Positions 23,046 to 32,133 of a stretch of 36,452 nt of DNA are shown piece by piece. The stretch comes from Vulcanimicrobiota bacterium (lineage in GTDB: Bacteria; Vulcanimicrobiota; Vulcanimicrobiia; Vulcanimicrobiales; Vulcanimicrobiaceae): contig JAFANA010000001.1 in the NCBI GenBank assembly GCA_019232905.1, positions 1 through 36,452 of the forward strand. The letters are read 5' to 3'. The translations under genes were made by a program, and so were the position numbers. The first letter of the stretch is position 1. Every line of letters starts with the position of its first letter. The notes below the pieces were generated by a model that did no database searches, was not told the origin of the DNA, and saw only the letters and a list, made by a program, of their open reading frames with translations.

Positions 23046-23476
23046 AGATCACCGCACGAGACGTAGGTCTTGAGATCGGACGTGCTCTTATGCACGTTGA
23101 CGGCATAGTGCGCTTTCTTGAGATCGGCAACGGTCAGACCGGGAACGGTTGTCGTCGATTTGCCGCCCACAACGTTGCTAAGCGGCTTCCACGGCGCGGG
23201 ATCGAGTTTCGCGCACGTTCCCTTATGAATATGCGCCGGCTCGCTTGAGCCGCTCGGCGTGTTCTCGAGCGCGATTTTTACCAAAACGCCGCCCGAGACG
23301 TCTTTGACGCTGGCCATGCCGTCTTGTTTCGAACTGTTTTGTGCACCCATATTGACGTTCAGTGCCGTGTTCGAGTGCTGGTTCTGCGCGTTAAGCTTTG
23401 AGTTCGACGTCGCGAACGCGGGTGCGGCCAGGGCTGCCGCGGCAGCTACGGCCATAGCGAAATGAATGACTTTCAT
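23042..23476 (-). CDS. Secreted CHRD/Cu-Zn SOD-like beta-sandwich protein
   Basis: A 144-residue exported protein. Residues 1-22 are a signal peptide ending ...APAFA. The mature region has alternating hydrophobic strands (GGVLVKIALEN), then SEPAHIHKGTC, a pattern shared by CHRD domains and by copper-zinc superoxide dismutase (HAHIH-like metal loop), and ends with YAVNVHKSTSDLKTYVSCGDL. Two cysteines could form a disulphide. Only part of a SOD metal site is visible, so enzymatic dismutase activity is not claimed. A good ribosome site (AAAGGAG) lies ten bases before the ATG. The region upstream holds an inverted GCAGCG/CGCTGC pair near 23505-23525. Confidence 0.65.
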   Translation of the reverse strand: MKVIHFAMAVAAAAALAAPAFATSNSKLNAQNQHSNTALNVNMGAQNSSKQDGMASVKDVSGGVLVKIALENTPSGSSEPAHIHKGTCAKLDPAPWKPLSNVVGGKSTTTVPGLTVADLKKAHYAVNVHKSTSDLKTYVSCGDL

Positions 23477-23583
23477 GAAATGCGAGCTCCTTTCGAGATG
23501 TAGCAGCGTAACGGGAACGGCGCTGCTTCCATCGCGAAGTGTACCCTAGCGAACAGTCCTGCTAAGCAAGCTAGGAGGCTCTC

Positions 23584-23919
23584 GTGATCGATACCCAGCC
23601 CACGCAAGACGATAAGACGCTCGCAATCTTGACGCATTTAAGCGGCATCTTTTTCTCGATCATCGTGCCGCTCGTCGTGCTGCTTACATCGAAAGATACC
23701 AGACCCTGGCTCGCGGATCAGTCGAAAGAAGCGCTCAATTTTCAAATCACGGTGCTGATCGGATATTTCGTTTCCGGAGCGCTCATGATTTTGTTGGTCG
23801 GATTCTTCCTGTTTTTCATCGTTTGGGCGCTGAGCATCGTGCTCTGCATTCTCGCCGCCGTGCGCGTATCGCAGGGCGAGCCGTTCCGATATCCGCTAAC
23901 GATTCGTTTAGTCAAATAG
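23584..23919 (+). CDS. DUF4870 (Tic20-like) small membrane protein
   Basis: A 111-residue membrane protein with the DUF4870 signature: TLAILTHLSGIFFSIIVPLVVLLTSK, then DQSKEALNFQITV and two further hydrophobic helices, with RVSQGEPFRYPLTIRLV at the end. Three to four helices are expected, with no known activity. The GTG start has an ideal AGGAGG five bases upstream. Its last 12 bases overlap the end of the convergent korB gene, and no terminator lies between them. Confidence 0.87.
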   Translation: MIDTQPTQDDKTLAILTHLSGIFFSIIVPLVVLLTSKDTRPWLADQSKEALNFQITVLIGYFVSGALMILLVGFFLFFIVWALSIVLCILAAVRVSQGEPFRYPLTIRLVK

Positions 23920-24915
23920 CGTTGTCCAAGCTTCGCGCGAAATGCGCAGGTCTTCTTCGTTGAGATCCTTGAGCGGTTTCTCGATCATTTTTTCGCGTTC
24001 ACAAAGATCGGGAACGTTCGGATCGACGAAGAGCAGACCGGTGACGAATTCGCCTTGCGCACGCGATTCGTGGATCGTGCGGAGCGCGCCGATGCGATCG
24101 GTCGCGTCGTAGTCGCGATCGACTTTGCGAAGCAGAACCTGCGCGCCGTCTTCCAGCGTCACTCGCTGAACGGTTCCCGGCTCATAATCGACCGTCACTT
24201 CTTCGCGCGGGCGAATGAAGTCCGGCATGTTCGCGACCAGTTCGTGGTCTTTCACGTACGAATAGCTCTTGGTCGACCCCGTGTGATCGTTAAACGTCAC
24301 GCATGGACTGATGATGTCGATGATCGACGTCCCGCGATGCGAGAACGCCGCTTGCAGCATCGGCACCAATTGCTTTCCGTCGCCGGAGAACGAACGCGCG
24401 ACGAACGTTGCGCCGAGCTCGATTGCAAGTCCGCAAATATCGATCGTGGAGTATTCGTTCGGCGTGCCGTTCTTCAATGTCGAGCCGACGTCGGCCGTCG
24501 CAGAGAACTGCCCTTTGGTCAATCCGTAGACGCCGTTGTTTTCGACGATGTAAACAATATCGAGATTGCGGCGCACCATGTGCACGAACTGCCCGAGACC
24601 GATGCTCGCGGTGTCGCCGTCGCCGCTGATACCGAGTACCATCAGCTCACGGTTGGCCAGTTTCGCGCCGGTTGCGGCGGACGGCATACGGCCGTGCACG
24701 CCGTTGAACCCATGCGCCTGCTCGACGAAATATGCCGGCGTCTTCGAAGAGCAGCCGATGCCGCTCATCTTCGCGAGCTTGTGCGGTTGGACGCCGTACT
24801 CAAAGAGCGCTTTGATGAGATGATTGGTGATGGAATTGTGGCCGCAGCCCGCGCACAACGTCGTCGGAAGACCTTTGTAGACGTCGCGGCCGAGGCCGAT
24901 CAAATTGACTGTCAT
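23908..24915 (-). CDS. korB: 2-oxoacid:ferredoxin oxidoreductase beta subunit (KorB type)
   Basis: TPP-binding beta subunit (335 residues) of a two-subunit 2-oxoacid:ferredoxin oxidoreductase that oxidatively decarboxylates 2-oxoglutarate, or a related 2-oxoacid, to the acyl-CoA and reduces ferredoxin. The four iron-sulphur cysteines of this subunit class are present: C21 and C24 (LCAGCGH), C55 (GIGCSSK) and C205 (ISPCVTFND). The TPP-Mg site is GISGDGD (95-101) with N126-N127 (VENNGVYG). No extra 8Fe ferredoxin domain is fused. The start overlaps the korA stop as ATGA, giving coupled synthesis. The arrangement and size match the KorAB of mycobacteria and other aerobes, which supports oxygen tolerance and use in the TCA cycle; the substrate is inferred, not shown. 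Confidence 0.93.
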   Translation of the reverse strand: MTVNLIGLGRDVYKGLPTTLCAGCGHNSITNHLIKALFEYGVQPHKLAKMSGIGCSSKTPAYFVEQAHGFNGVHGRMPSAATGAKLANRELMVLGISGDGDTASIGLGQFVHMVRRNLDIVYIVENNGVYGLTKGQFSATADVGSTLKNGTPNEYSTIDICGLAIELGATFVARSFSGDGKQLVPMLQAAFSHRGTSIIDIISPCVTFNDHTGSTKSYSYVKDHELVANMPDFIRPREEVTVDYEPGTVQRVTLEDGAQVLLRKVDRDYDATDRIGALRTIHESRAQGEFVTGLLFVDPNVPDLCEREKMIEKPLKDLNEEDLRISREAWTTLFD

Positions 24916-26729
24916 TCTGCTACCACCGCCGGCTGACGCTCGGCAGCCAAAAGAGGATCGATCACGGCGTGCGCGTCGATCGGCACGCCGTTGTAATGGC
25001 GGATCGAATGGAGCCGCCCGATGAGATGCTGTGGAAGTTCCGCGCGCAGCAACCCGTAGACTTGGCCGTCACGATTCTGCTCGACGACGTACACACGATC
25101 GTGCCGTCGAACGAACGCGGCGATGTCGGACGAGAACGGTAACGCGCGTACGCGCATGTAATCGACCTCGATGCCGTCTTTACGCAATTCGTCGCGCGCT
25201 TCCACGATGGCGTGATGCGTCGTGCCGTACGCGAGCAGGCCGATTGCGTTTTGCCGTTCATCGGTTACCGGTTGCGGCACCGCCATGCGCGCCGTGTCGT
25301 GCTTGCGAACGAGGCGATCCAAGTTCCGCTGCCAGACATCCGGCTGTTCGGAATAGCGCGCCTCTTCGTCGTGTCCGGTGCCGCGCGTGAAGAAGCCTGC
25401 CGACGAATGATTCGTGCCGGGGAGCGTGCGATACGGAACGCCGTCGTGATCGACGTCGCGGTAGCGTCCCCACGATTCGAGGCGGTTGAGATCTTTTTCA
25501 CCGAGGACTTTGCCTCGGTCAAACGGCCGCTCTGGATACGGTAACGGTTTCGTCATCCACGAATTCATGCCCAGATCCAAATCCGAGAGGACGAACACCG
25601 GGGTTTGAAAGCGGTCCGCTAGATCGAATGCATCCATCGCCATCTCGTACGCTTCTTGCACCGTCGCCGGTAAAAGCACGATGTGCTTCGTGTCGCCGTG
25701 CGAGAGTTGATATGCAAAGGCGACGTCGCCTTGCATCGTGCGCGTCGGCAAACCGGTCGACGGACCGGCGCGCTGCACGTCAAAAATCACGCCCGGCACT
25801 TCCGCGTAATATCCATAGCCGGCCCATTCGGCCATCAACGATAGGCCCGGACCCGACGTTGACGTCATTGCGCGCGCGCCGGCCCACCCGGCGCCGAACA
25901 CCATGCCGATGGCCGCGAGTTCGTCTTCCGCTTGCACGACCGCTACGTTTTTTTCACCGGTCGTTTTATCGACGCGATACTTGTCCGCCAGTTGAATGAA
26001 CGATTCGCACAACGACGACGACGGCGTAATCGGATACCATGCGGCGACGGTGCAGCCGCCCATAATGCACCCGAGGGCGGCGGCGCGGTTCCCGTCCATG
26101 AACACCAGCCCATCGGTCGGGCCGGCTATCCGTTCGAGTGCAAAGGCGTCCCGCTTCGTCAACTGCTCGCGCGTATGCACGAACCCGAGGCGCGCGGCAT
26201 CCATGTTCGTCGTTACGGCGGAGGGCTTGCGCTTGAACTGCGTGCCGATCGCGGCCTCGATGGTTGCTTCGTCAATTCCGAGCAGTTCCGCAAGTACGCC
26301 GACGTAGATCATGTTAAGGAGATACTTGCGCAATGCACCGTCTTTGAAGTTGGCTTTCGCAAGCTCGTTGAACGGCACAGCGTAATAGGTCACGTCGTCG
26401 CGCTGCGCTTCGCCGGAAACTGGATATGTCGCCTCGTGAACGATCACGCCGCCGGGGCGCACAGATGCAGCATCCGTTCGCCACGTCGCCGCGTTAAGCG
26501 CGACGAGCACGTCGATCTCGCGCGTGCGGCACTGATAGCCTTTCGAACTGACACGAACGTCGAACCAGGTCGGCAGACCCTCGATGTTCGACGGAAAAAC
26601 GTTCTTTGGAGCGACGGGAATGCCCATGCGAAAAATCGCGTTGGTCAGAACGAGATTGGAAGACTGACTACCTGATCCGTTGACCGTTGCAACCCGTATC
26701 GTGAAATCGTTGACGGAGCGCTGTTGCAT
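24912..26729 (-). CDS. korA: 2-oxoacid:ferredoxin oxidoreductase, fused gamma-alpha subunit (KorA type)
   Basis: A 605-residue subunit with the gamma domain fused N-terminal to alpha, as in KorA. Residues about 8-180 are the gamma domain (VNGSGSQSSNLVLTNAIFRMG). The alpha part from about 205 carries YPITPSSSLCE (substrate/TPP-pyrimidine domain), VVQAEDELAAIGM, TSTSGPGLSLM and RAGPSTGLPTRT, followed by the transketolase C-terminal-like domain (VYVVEQNRDGQ). With KorB it forms the oxidoreductase. The ATG at 26729 (MQQRSVNDFTIRVATVNGSG) matches the family start and has AAAGGA ten bases upstream; a start 39 codons earlier adds an unrelated Arg-rich stretch. A divergent gap of 141 bases separates it from aqpZ. 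Confidence 0.92.
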   Translation of the reverse strand: MQQRSVNDFTIRVATVNGSGSQSSNLVLTNAIFRMGIPVAPKNVFPSNIEGLPTWFDVRVSSKGYQCRTREIDVLVALNAATWRTDAASVRPGGVIVHEATYPVSGEAQRDDVTYYAVPFNELAKANFKDGALRKYLLNMIYVGVLAELLGIDEATIEAAIGTQFKRKPSAVTTNMDAARLGFVHTREQLTKRDAFALERIAGPTDGLVFMDGNRAAALGCIMGGCTVAAWYPITPSSSLCESFIQLADKYRVDKTTGEKNVAVVQAEDELAAIGMVFGAGWAGARAMTSTSGPGLSLMAEWAGYGYYAEVPGVIFDVQRAGPSTGLPTRTMQGDVAFAYQLSHGDTKHIVLLPATVQEAYEMAMDAFDLADRFQTPVFVLSDLDLGMNSWMTKPLPYPERPFDRGKVLGEKDLNRLESWGRYRDVDHDGVPYRTLPGTNHSSAGFFTRGTGHDEEARYSEQPDVWQRNLDRLVRKHDTARMAVPQPVTDERQNAIGLLAYGTTHHAIVEARDELRKDGIEVDYMRVRALPFSSDIAAFVRRHDRVYVVEQNRDGQVYGLLRAELPQHLIGRLHSIRHYNGVPIDAHAVIDPLLAAERQPAVVAE

Positions 26730-26796
26730 CGAGTGAAGTTCCTTTGCAGCAGGCTTACGCTCGGGTGAAGTCGAGACCTCTCTAAGGGCTATTCGA

Positions 26797-26808
26797 GCGG
26801 ACGTCCGC
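26797..26808. promoter_or_regulatory. Perfect palindrome in the korA/aqpZ divergent gap
   Basis: GCGGACGTCCGC is a perfect 12-base palindrome, 68 bases upstream of korA and 62 upstream of aqpZ. Its place at the middle of the gap suits a shared regulator site. I see no confident -35/-10 pair on either side. Confidence 0.32.
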
Positions 26809-26840
26809 CTGCCCTCGCATCCGTGCACTCTTCGGCTTGA

Positions 26841-26868
26841 AAACACCGGCCCGCAGATTACGGTGTTT
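26841..26868 (+). promoter_or_regulatory. Hairpin immediately before the aqpZ start codon
   Basis: AAACACCG (26841-26848) and CGGTGTTT (26861-26868) form a perfect eight-pair stem with a 12-base loop, ending two bases before the aqpZ ATG. No Shine-Dalgarno sequence is visible there. In an mRNA the stem would sit over the ribosome-binding region, so it may restrain translation; alternatively the DNA repeat is an operator or the mRNA is leaderless. Confidence 0.42.
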
Positions 26869-26870
26869 AC

Positions 26871-27629
26871 ATGGCACTTTCAAAACGCCTTACGGCGGAG
26901 TTCTTCGGAACATTTTGGCTAGTATTCGGCGGTTGCGGAACGGCGTTGTTTGCCGCCGCAGTTCCGACGCTCGGTGTCGGATACGCCGGCGTCGCACTAG
27001 CGTTCGGATTGACGGTACTCACCGGCGTCTACGCGCTCGGTCCCATTTCCGGCGGGCATTTCAATCCCGCAATTACGCTCGGACTCTTCACCGGAGGCCG
27101 CTTTCCCGGACGCGACGTGTTACCGTACATGATCGTACAAGTTGCGGGCGCCATCATCGCGGCGGCAATCTTGTACACAATCGCAACCGGCAAGGCCGGA
27201 TTCACGACCGCAGGCGGATTCGCAGCGAACGGATACGGCATTCATTCACCCGGTGGTTACGCACTCGGCGCAGCGTTCATTGCCGAATTCGTGCTCTCGT
27301 TTGCGTTCGTGATGGTCGTGATGGGTGCAACGGATACTCGTGCACCGGCCGGATTCGCGGGCCTCGCAATCGGTTTGACGCTGACGGCGATCCATCTGGT
27401 TTGTATCCCGATCACAAATACGTCGGTGAATCCCGCGCGCAGCACGGGTCCGGCGCTATTCGCCGGTGGCTGGGCGCTCGGTCAATTGTGGTTGTTCTGG
27501 GTCGCACCATTACTCGGCGGCGCTCTTGCCGGCTATGCGTATACGGTGATCTTCAGCGAGGGCGTCACGCGCCGCAGAGCGATCATCGAAGAAACGACGG
27601 CAACGATTACGATCGGCGAGCCGACGTAG
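26871..27629 (+). CDS. aqpZ: Aquaporin Z
   Basis: A 252-residue, six-helix water channel of the MIP family. Both NPA boxes are present: [11 protein letters not shown] (65-67) and [13 protein letters not shown] (187-189). F45, H175 and R190 make the aromatic/arginine filter of water-selective AqpZ rather than glycerol facilitators, which lack the histidine. The tail after helix 6 is a polar extension of about 25 residues ([22 protein letters not shown] without homologues I recognise). The start ATG at 26871 has no clear Shine-Dalgarno and is preceded by the hairpin at 26841-26868. The 3' end overlaps the convergent MFS-acyltransferase gene by 23 bases. Confidence 0.95.
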   Translation: MALSKRLTAEFFGTFWLVFGGCGTALFAAAVPTLGVGYAGVALAFGLTVLTGVYALGPISGGHFNPAITLGLFTGGRFPGRDVLPYMIVQVAGAIIAAAILYTIATGKAGFTTAGGFAANGYGIHSPGGYALGAAFIAEFVLSFAFVMVVMGATDTRAPAGFAGLAIGLTLTAIHLVCIPITNTSVNPARSTGPALFAGGWALGQLWLFWVAPLLGGALAGYAYTVIFSEGVTRRRAIIEETTATITIGEPT

Positions 27630-29955
27630 CCGCCTGAACGCTTTGCGCAAGGAAGCGCATCTGATACGCAAAGATATCGTCCGTGTTCGGAAAGAGCGGA
27701 ACGCTTCGTCGCGCGATGCGATAGACGGCGCCATCGAGCGTCAACAGTTCTTCGCGCACCATCGTCTCGAGCGCTTCACGCGTTACGCGCTGCGGATTGC
27801 GCTTCACTTCCGGATCGACAAAGAGCGACGCCGGTAGTGCGCCGAGCGCACGTTCCACTTCGCCGATTGCTTCTTGCGCGGTGAACGGTTTTGCATGCTG
27901 GGAAAGCCACGTTCCAAGCAGTTGCGTAATGGTGACCGGTCGCGCGGCCCGCAACTCGTCTTCGATGTTGTTGCGATCGCGTAGTTCCGCGAGATGGTAC
28001 AGCACCGATGTTTTCTTGCCGCGGAAGACGTCGTAGCTGACGCCGCAGACGTAGATGGTCTTTGCGTAGTTCAAGAGACGCGGGAGCAAGCCGCGCAGCG
28101 GCAGCAGCTCTCCGTCCGTCGAGTAGCGCCCCTCGGGCGTAAGATAAAACGTCGCGCCGCGCGAGACGACGTCTTCCATGGCGGCAACGTCGGCGTCGAG
28201 TTGTTCTCGCGTGTCGGCGATCACTTCGGCGCGATACGGTTCGCGGACTTTCGAGAGTTTCACGACGTCTTGCGCCGCGGCGAAGTATTTGCGGCGCCAA
28301 AGTTCCGAGATCGGCATATCCGCAGGAAACCGGCCGGCGACATCGCCGGTCACGACGTCACGCAGAAGCACGTCGTCCCCGTGCCGTTTTTTCACGATTA
28401 ACGCGATCGACGAGAGCGCGCGCGTGCCGAGTTCGTTTTCGATTCGCATGAGGCCGAGCGCGCGAAAGAGCGGCGCCATACTCACCCGGCGCATCAACGT
28501 ATAGAGCCACGGGAACCGCACTGCGAAGAATCCCGGCTCCCACATGCGTCCGCCGCTTGCGGCAAAGATCGGATGACGCCACGACGAGTGCATACCGATG
28601 CCGCTGACAACCACCATCGCTTCTAACTCCGTTTGATGGTTGACGACGATGAGCGTTCCGCCGCGATTGCGTTTGAGTCGCCCAAACGAGCGCACGCGAT
28701 GACGGCTGTGCATGCCGAAATAAACGGAACTCATCGCGGCAATCCACACGGGCATCGTCAGCAGCGACGAAATCGGCCTCGCGCCGACGCGCAGTACCGT
28801 GAGCGAACCCAGCGCAAAGCTCACGCCGGCGAGACCGAAGATTACCTGATAACCGGCGCGCGCGCCGCCGTATTCGTGGACGATCCATCCGCCGATCAGC
28901 GGCGCGATAACCGCCGGCAGATTCGTCGCCATTCCCCAGATGCCGAGATCGCGAGCAATGTTGCTAAGTGCAGGCAGGCTGTCGAACGCGAGCGCCCACC
29001 CGACGGACAAGATACCGCCCAGACCGGCGCCAAAGAACACCGCAGAGATTAAAATCACGTTTGCGTTCGGCGCGGCTGCAAAGCCGGCGGCGGCAATGGC
29101 CATCGGGATTCCGCACAGCGCAGCGATGACTTTGCGTGAGACACGGTCGGAGAGGACGCCGAGCAACACGGATGACACGATCGCGCCGACCAGGGAGCAG
29201 ACGCCGACGAACGCCGTGCCCTGACTGGGGTTTTTATAGTGCAGGACGTCTTGAAAGAAATATAAGACGAACGTCATCAGCAGCGTGAGCCCGAAGAAGA
29301 CGAAGGCACGCGCCAGGAACACGACGATAAAATCGTGCCAGCGCACGACCGTCGCGGGTTCCGGAGCGATATAGTCGCGCTCGTTCAACGCGAGCAGGCT
29401 GAACAACCCGAGCGCAAGCAGCAGCGCGGCGCCGAGAAAAACGACGTCGGGACGACCGATGCTTCCGGCGATTGACAGGCCTGCAACCGTGCCGATCAAG
29501 GTGGCCGCGCCGCGCAACCCTGACGCAGCGCCCCATGCTTCGCGCGGAACGATCTCCGGAATCATCGCCTGGTAAGCGGCAATCGCAACGTTCTCCGCTG
29601 CGACCGCGATGACAAAGAGCACGTCGAACGCGACGAGCGTGTGCGTAAAGACGATCGCGACAAGCGCGCACACGTCGACGGCTACGCCGGCAACGACCCA
29701 ACGGCGTCGCAATCCGCCCGTCTGCTTGCGATGGCGGTCGGAGAACCACCCCGCAATCGGCGGAACGAGCATCGCGGCGAGATTTGACATCGCGACGAGG
29801 AACGCGAGCGATTCGACGTGCGTCGCGGGCGCAAGATGATTGACGGCCGCAGGCACGGCAATCGTCATGAGCGCCGTATCTTGGACCGTTAAGGAGATCC
29901 AGAGCGCATTGAGGATCGCGTAGTGCGCGATCGACTCACTGCGCGTTCGACTCAT
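27607..29955 (-). CDS. MFS transporter fused to a PlsC-like acyltransferase domain
   Basis: A 782-residue fusion. Residues 1-395 form a 12-helix major facilitator ([15 protein letters not shown] and [13 protein letters not shown] as motif A-like loops). From about 400 a soluble domain resembles glycerolphosphate acyltransferases: NHQTELEA (439-446) stands where NHxSxxD is usual, so the catalytic pair would be H440 and E445 (HX4E rather than HX4D), and [12 protein letters not shown] (PEG at 607-609) matches motif III. The domain order recalls LplT-Aas lysophospholipid flippase/acyltransferase fusions, which repair phospholipids; a role in importing and re-acylating a lipid is inferred. The start overlaps the upstream LolA-like gene by 20 bases, and the end overlaps aqpZ by 23. 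Confidence 0.8.
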   Translation of the reverse strand: MSRTRSESIAHYAILNALWISLTVQDTALMTIAVPAAVNHLAPATHVESLAFLVAMSNLAAMLVPPIAGWFSDRHRKQTGGLRRRWVVAGVAVDVCALVAIVFTHTLVAFDVLFVIAVAAENVAIAAYQAMIPEIVPREAWGAASGLRGAATLIGTVAGLSIAGSIGRPDVVFLGAALLLALGLFSLLALNERDYIAPEPATVVRWHDFIVVFLARAFVFFGLTLLMTFVLYFFQDVLHYKNPSQGTAFVGVCSLVGAIVSSVLLGVLSDRVSRKVIAALCGIPMAIAAAGFAAAPNANVILISAVFFGAGLGGILSVGWALAFDSLPALSNIARDLGIWGMATNLPAVIAPLIGGWIVHEYGGARAGYQVIFGLAGVSFALGSLTVLRVGARPISSLLTMPVWIAAMSSVYFGMHSRHRVRSFGRLKRNRGGTLIVVNHQTELEAMVVVSGIGMHSSWRHPIFAASGGRMWEPGFFAVRFPWLYTLMRRVSMAPLFRALGLMRIENELGTRALSSIALIVKKRHGDDVLLRDVVTGDVAGRFPADMPISELWRRKYFAAAQDVVKLSKVREPYRAEVIADTREQLDADVAAMEDVVSRGATFYLTPEGRYSTDGELLPLRGLLPRLLNYAKTIYVCGVSYDVFRGKKTSVLYHLAELRDRNNIEDELRAARPVTITQLLGTWLSQHAKPFTAQEAIGEVERALGALPASLFVDPEVKRNPQRVTREALETMVREELLTLDGAVYRIARRSVPLFPNTDDIFAYQMRFLAQSVQAATSARRS

Positions 29956-30550
29956 CCGTGACCACTTGATAGTTGCTGAACTTTGCCCACGCCATCGCGC
30001 GATATGCAGGCATGACGATTTCCGCTTCTTCCGTATCGGGGAAATAGTGACCCTCGACCGGTCCTTGATCGATCTTCAGTTTGACGTGCCCACCGTAGTC
30101 ATACGTCCATAAAATCTCCTGCAGACCTTTAGTTGGATCGATGGTTGCGCGCGCATCTCTCAACCGGCTGCGCTTGACGTCGTGCATCACGAGCACGGTC
30201 GTGTCGCCCTCCTGGTCACCAACATCCATCGTATAGAGATTTCGCCAATTCGCCGGATCCAGCGCGCTCATGTCCATCGTGTCGTAGGCTTTCCCAAACC
30301 ACGGGACGTTGTCGAAGTGCACCATATATTCGGAACCGCGGGTGTAGACGCCGTGCCCTTTTAGTTCGAAGCGGATCCACGGAAAGGTCAGTAGCGCGAT
30401 GTGCGCATCGACGTCAAACGTAAAATGTTTGACCGCGGCGTTGCGCTGAGCAAGCGTCGCGATGACGGTCGATGCGTCGAGCGGCGGCTCCGGCGCTTGC
30501 GCGCACAAAAAGAGAAGCGCCCCGAGACAAACGAGTATCGCACGTTGCAT
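29936..30550 (-). CDS. Secreted LolA/RseB-like protein
   Basis: A 204-residue exported protein: a signal peptide (MQRAILVCLGALLFLCAQA) followed by a region with the layout of lipoprotein-carrier/outer-membrane-sorting proteins (ALAQRNAAVKHFTFDVDAHI near the start, then alternating strands such as WIRFELKGHGVYTRGSEYMVHF). I infer an incomplete beta-barrel fold that binds a lipid or lipoprotein; the family match is moderate. No lipobox is clear. The downstream MFS-acyltransferase gene starts inside its last 20 bases, so the two are probably co-translated, which fits a lipid-handling pair. The ATG at 30550 is chosen because it begins the signal peptide; the first ATG at 30586 adds 12 polar residues. 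Confidence 0.62.
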   Translation of the reverse strand: MQRAILVCLGALLFLCAQAPEPPLDASTVIATLAQRNAAVKHFTFDVDAHIALLTFPWIRFELKGHGVYTRGSEYMVHFDNVPWFGKAYDTMDMSALDPANWRNLYTMDVGDQEGDTTVLVMHDVKRSRLRDARATIDPTKGLQEILWTYDYGGHVKLKIDQGPVEGHYFPDTEEAEIVMPAYRAMAWAKFSNYQVVTDESNAQ

Positions 30551-30637
30551 TCCGCGGTGGTTCGGGCTCCTTAGGCCAGCTTCCATGCTAGCCGTGCGAC
30601 TTTATCGCGCTTGCGTACGTTCCGATATCGCTACGAG

Positions 30638-32092
30638 ATGTGGTTCATCGTTCGCGCCTGGGCGGCCTTACTGTCCGGCGTATTGTTGTATGGCTCGGTT
30701 GCTCTAGCCGACCCCACACCCGCACCGGCTTTTTCACAGGCCGGCGTTCGAGCTGTCCGCGATCTCGTGAGCAACTTCTACAACGGCGACGGAAAATGGC
30801 GCACGTGCGACCGTGCCGATTGTTCGACATCGAATAGCGACTGGGGTGTCGACGCGGCGACGTATGCGCTCTACATCGAGTGGGCGCAAACGCACAATTC
30901 GCAGATCGTGCGACTGATGTCGCAACTCGCCGCCGCATCGCCGCGCTACGGGGCGCCCTGCCAAGACGGGCCCTGTCCGAACTGGAGCGACACGCCCGCG
31001 TGGGACGCGGTTGCCGACATGCGCGAGTTCCAGATCCTACACGATCAGCGTTCGCTGGAAAACGCCGAAGCAGCGCTCGCGTACGTGCAACAATCGCACG
31101 CCTTCGCGACCGGAGCCTGCAGCGACATTCCCTACCAACGTCCGCCGCAGGACGGCTCGCACGTCAAGTCGCTCGAAACGACGGCGAACGCCGTCAAGGC
31201 CGATCTCCTCGTCTACGAAGCGACGCACAACTCCGTGTATCTGAATGCCGCGCGCAACGGCTATGATGCGGCGCGCCGGTATTACCTCGATCTTGAACTC
31301 CCGCTTTATACGGTGCATGTCACCGACGATGGGCAAACGTGCTCGCAAGTTTCGCGACGTTTCTTTGCATCGGTGAACGGCGACATGATTTGGAACGGCA
31401 TCGAACTCTGGCGCCTCACGGGCGAGCAGCACTTCTTCGATGAGGCGATCGCGACGGCGCGGGCGGTCGACGACGATCTCAGCGATAACCGCGGCGTGTT
31501 CGCAAACGTGCAGGGCGAAAACGACGTCGAGGAACCCCTCGTTGAAGCGATGCTCGATCTCGCGCAACACGAAAACCGGACGTTCGCCCGCAACTGGGTG
31601 ATTCGCAACGCAACTGCCGCACTCTCGGCGCGCTCCGGTGACGGCAGTTTCTCGCGTTTCTTCGACGGACCCGCGCAGCGCACGACGTCGATTTGGGAAA
31701 CCAACGGCGGCGTTGCTTTGGAAATCGCGGCAGCAGCCATTGCACCCGACGTGCCGGCGGTAGCGATCGACGCTTGGGATCCAAGCCGCGATGCGAGCGT
31801 CACGATCACGTCGCTACCGGCGACGATCACCGTCGACGGCTCGGGCGTTGCGCTCGTCGGTACGATGAGCCCGCTCTGCGAACACGGCCACGTCCGCGTC
31901 TTAATCGACGGCGTCGAAACGGTCGACCAAACCGGTTTGTGGCAGAATCCGTCGATGCCGTCCGGACCGTCCGTGCTTTTTGCGTGGCGCTGGTCCGAGG
32001 CGGGCCATCACACGATTACCCTCGAGCCGGGCGATGAGGGTGCGGCGACCCCGAACGCGCTATCCCTCGAAAGCTACGTCAAAACGAAGTAG
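30638..32092 (+). CDS. Secreted six-hairpin glycosidase-like protein (GH76-like)
   Basis: A 484-residue exported protein with a signal peptide (MWFIVRAWAALLSGVLLYGSVALA). Repeated helical hairpins and aromatic motifs (DWGVDAATYALYIEWAQTHN, DAVADMREFQILHDQRSLEN, GDMIWNGIELWRLTGEQHF) suggest an (alpha/alpha)6 barrel like GH76 alpha-1,6-mannanases. The paired aspartates of the GH76 active site are not clear, so activity is unproven. A C-terminal domain of about 110 residues is beta-rich (VTITSLPATITVDGSG). Cysteines at C-rich loops may be disulphides. I prefer the ATG at 30638; a TTG nine codons earlier is possible. The upstream gap to the divergent LolA-like gene is 87 bases. Confidence 0.55.
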   Translation: MWFIVRAWAALLSGVLLYGSVALADPTPAPAFSQAGVRAVRDLVSNFYNGDGKWRTCDRADCSTSNSDWGVDAATYALYIEWAQTHNSQIVRLMSQLAAASPRYGAPCQDGPCPNWSDTPAWDAVADMREFQILHDQRSLENAEAALAYVQQSHAFATGACSDIPYQRPPQDGSHVKSLETTANAVKADLLVYEATHNSVYLNAARNGYDAARRYYLDLELPLYTVHVTDDGQTCSQVSRRFFASVNGDMIWNGIELWRLTGEQHFFDEAIATARAVDDDLSDNRGVFANVQGENDVEEPLVEAMLDLAQHENRTFARNWVIRNATAALSARSGDGSFSRFFDGPAQRTTSIWETNGGVALEIAAAAIAPDVPAVAIDAWDPSRDASVTITSLPATITVDGSGVALVGTMSPLCEHGHVRVLIDGVETVDQTGLWQNPSMPSGPSVLFAWRWSEAGHHTITLEPGDEGAATPNALSLESYVKTK

Positions 32093-32133
32093 CGGTTTGT
32101 AACCTCGCGCACGGAAGCGAGTAAGATGAGGGC

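Noticed and set aside
24055-24936. 293-codon open frame on the + strand opposite korB
   Set aside because: Antisense to korB, which has all four iron-sulphur cysteines and the TPP motif; the antisense translation is charged low-complexity sequence.
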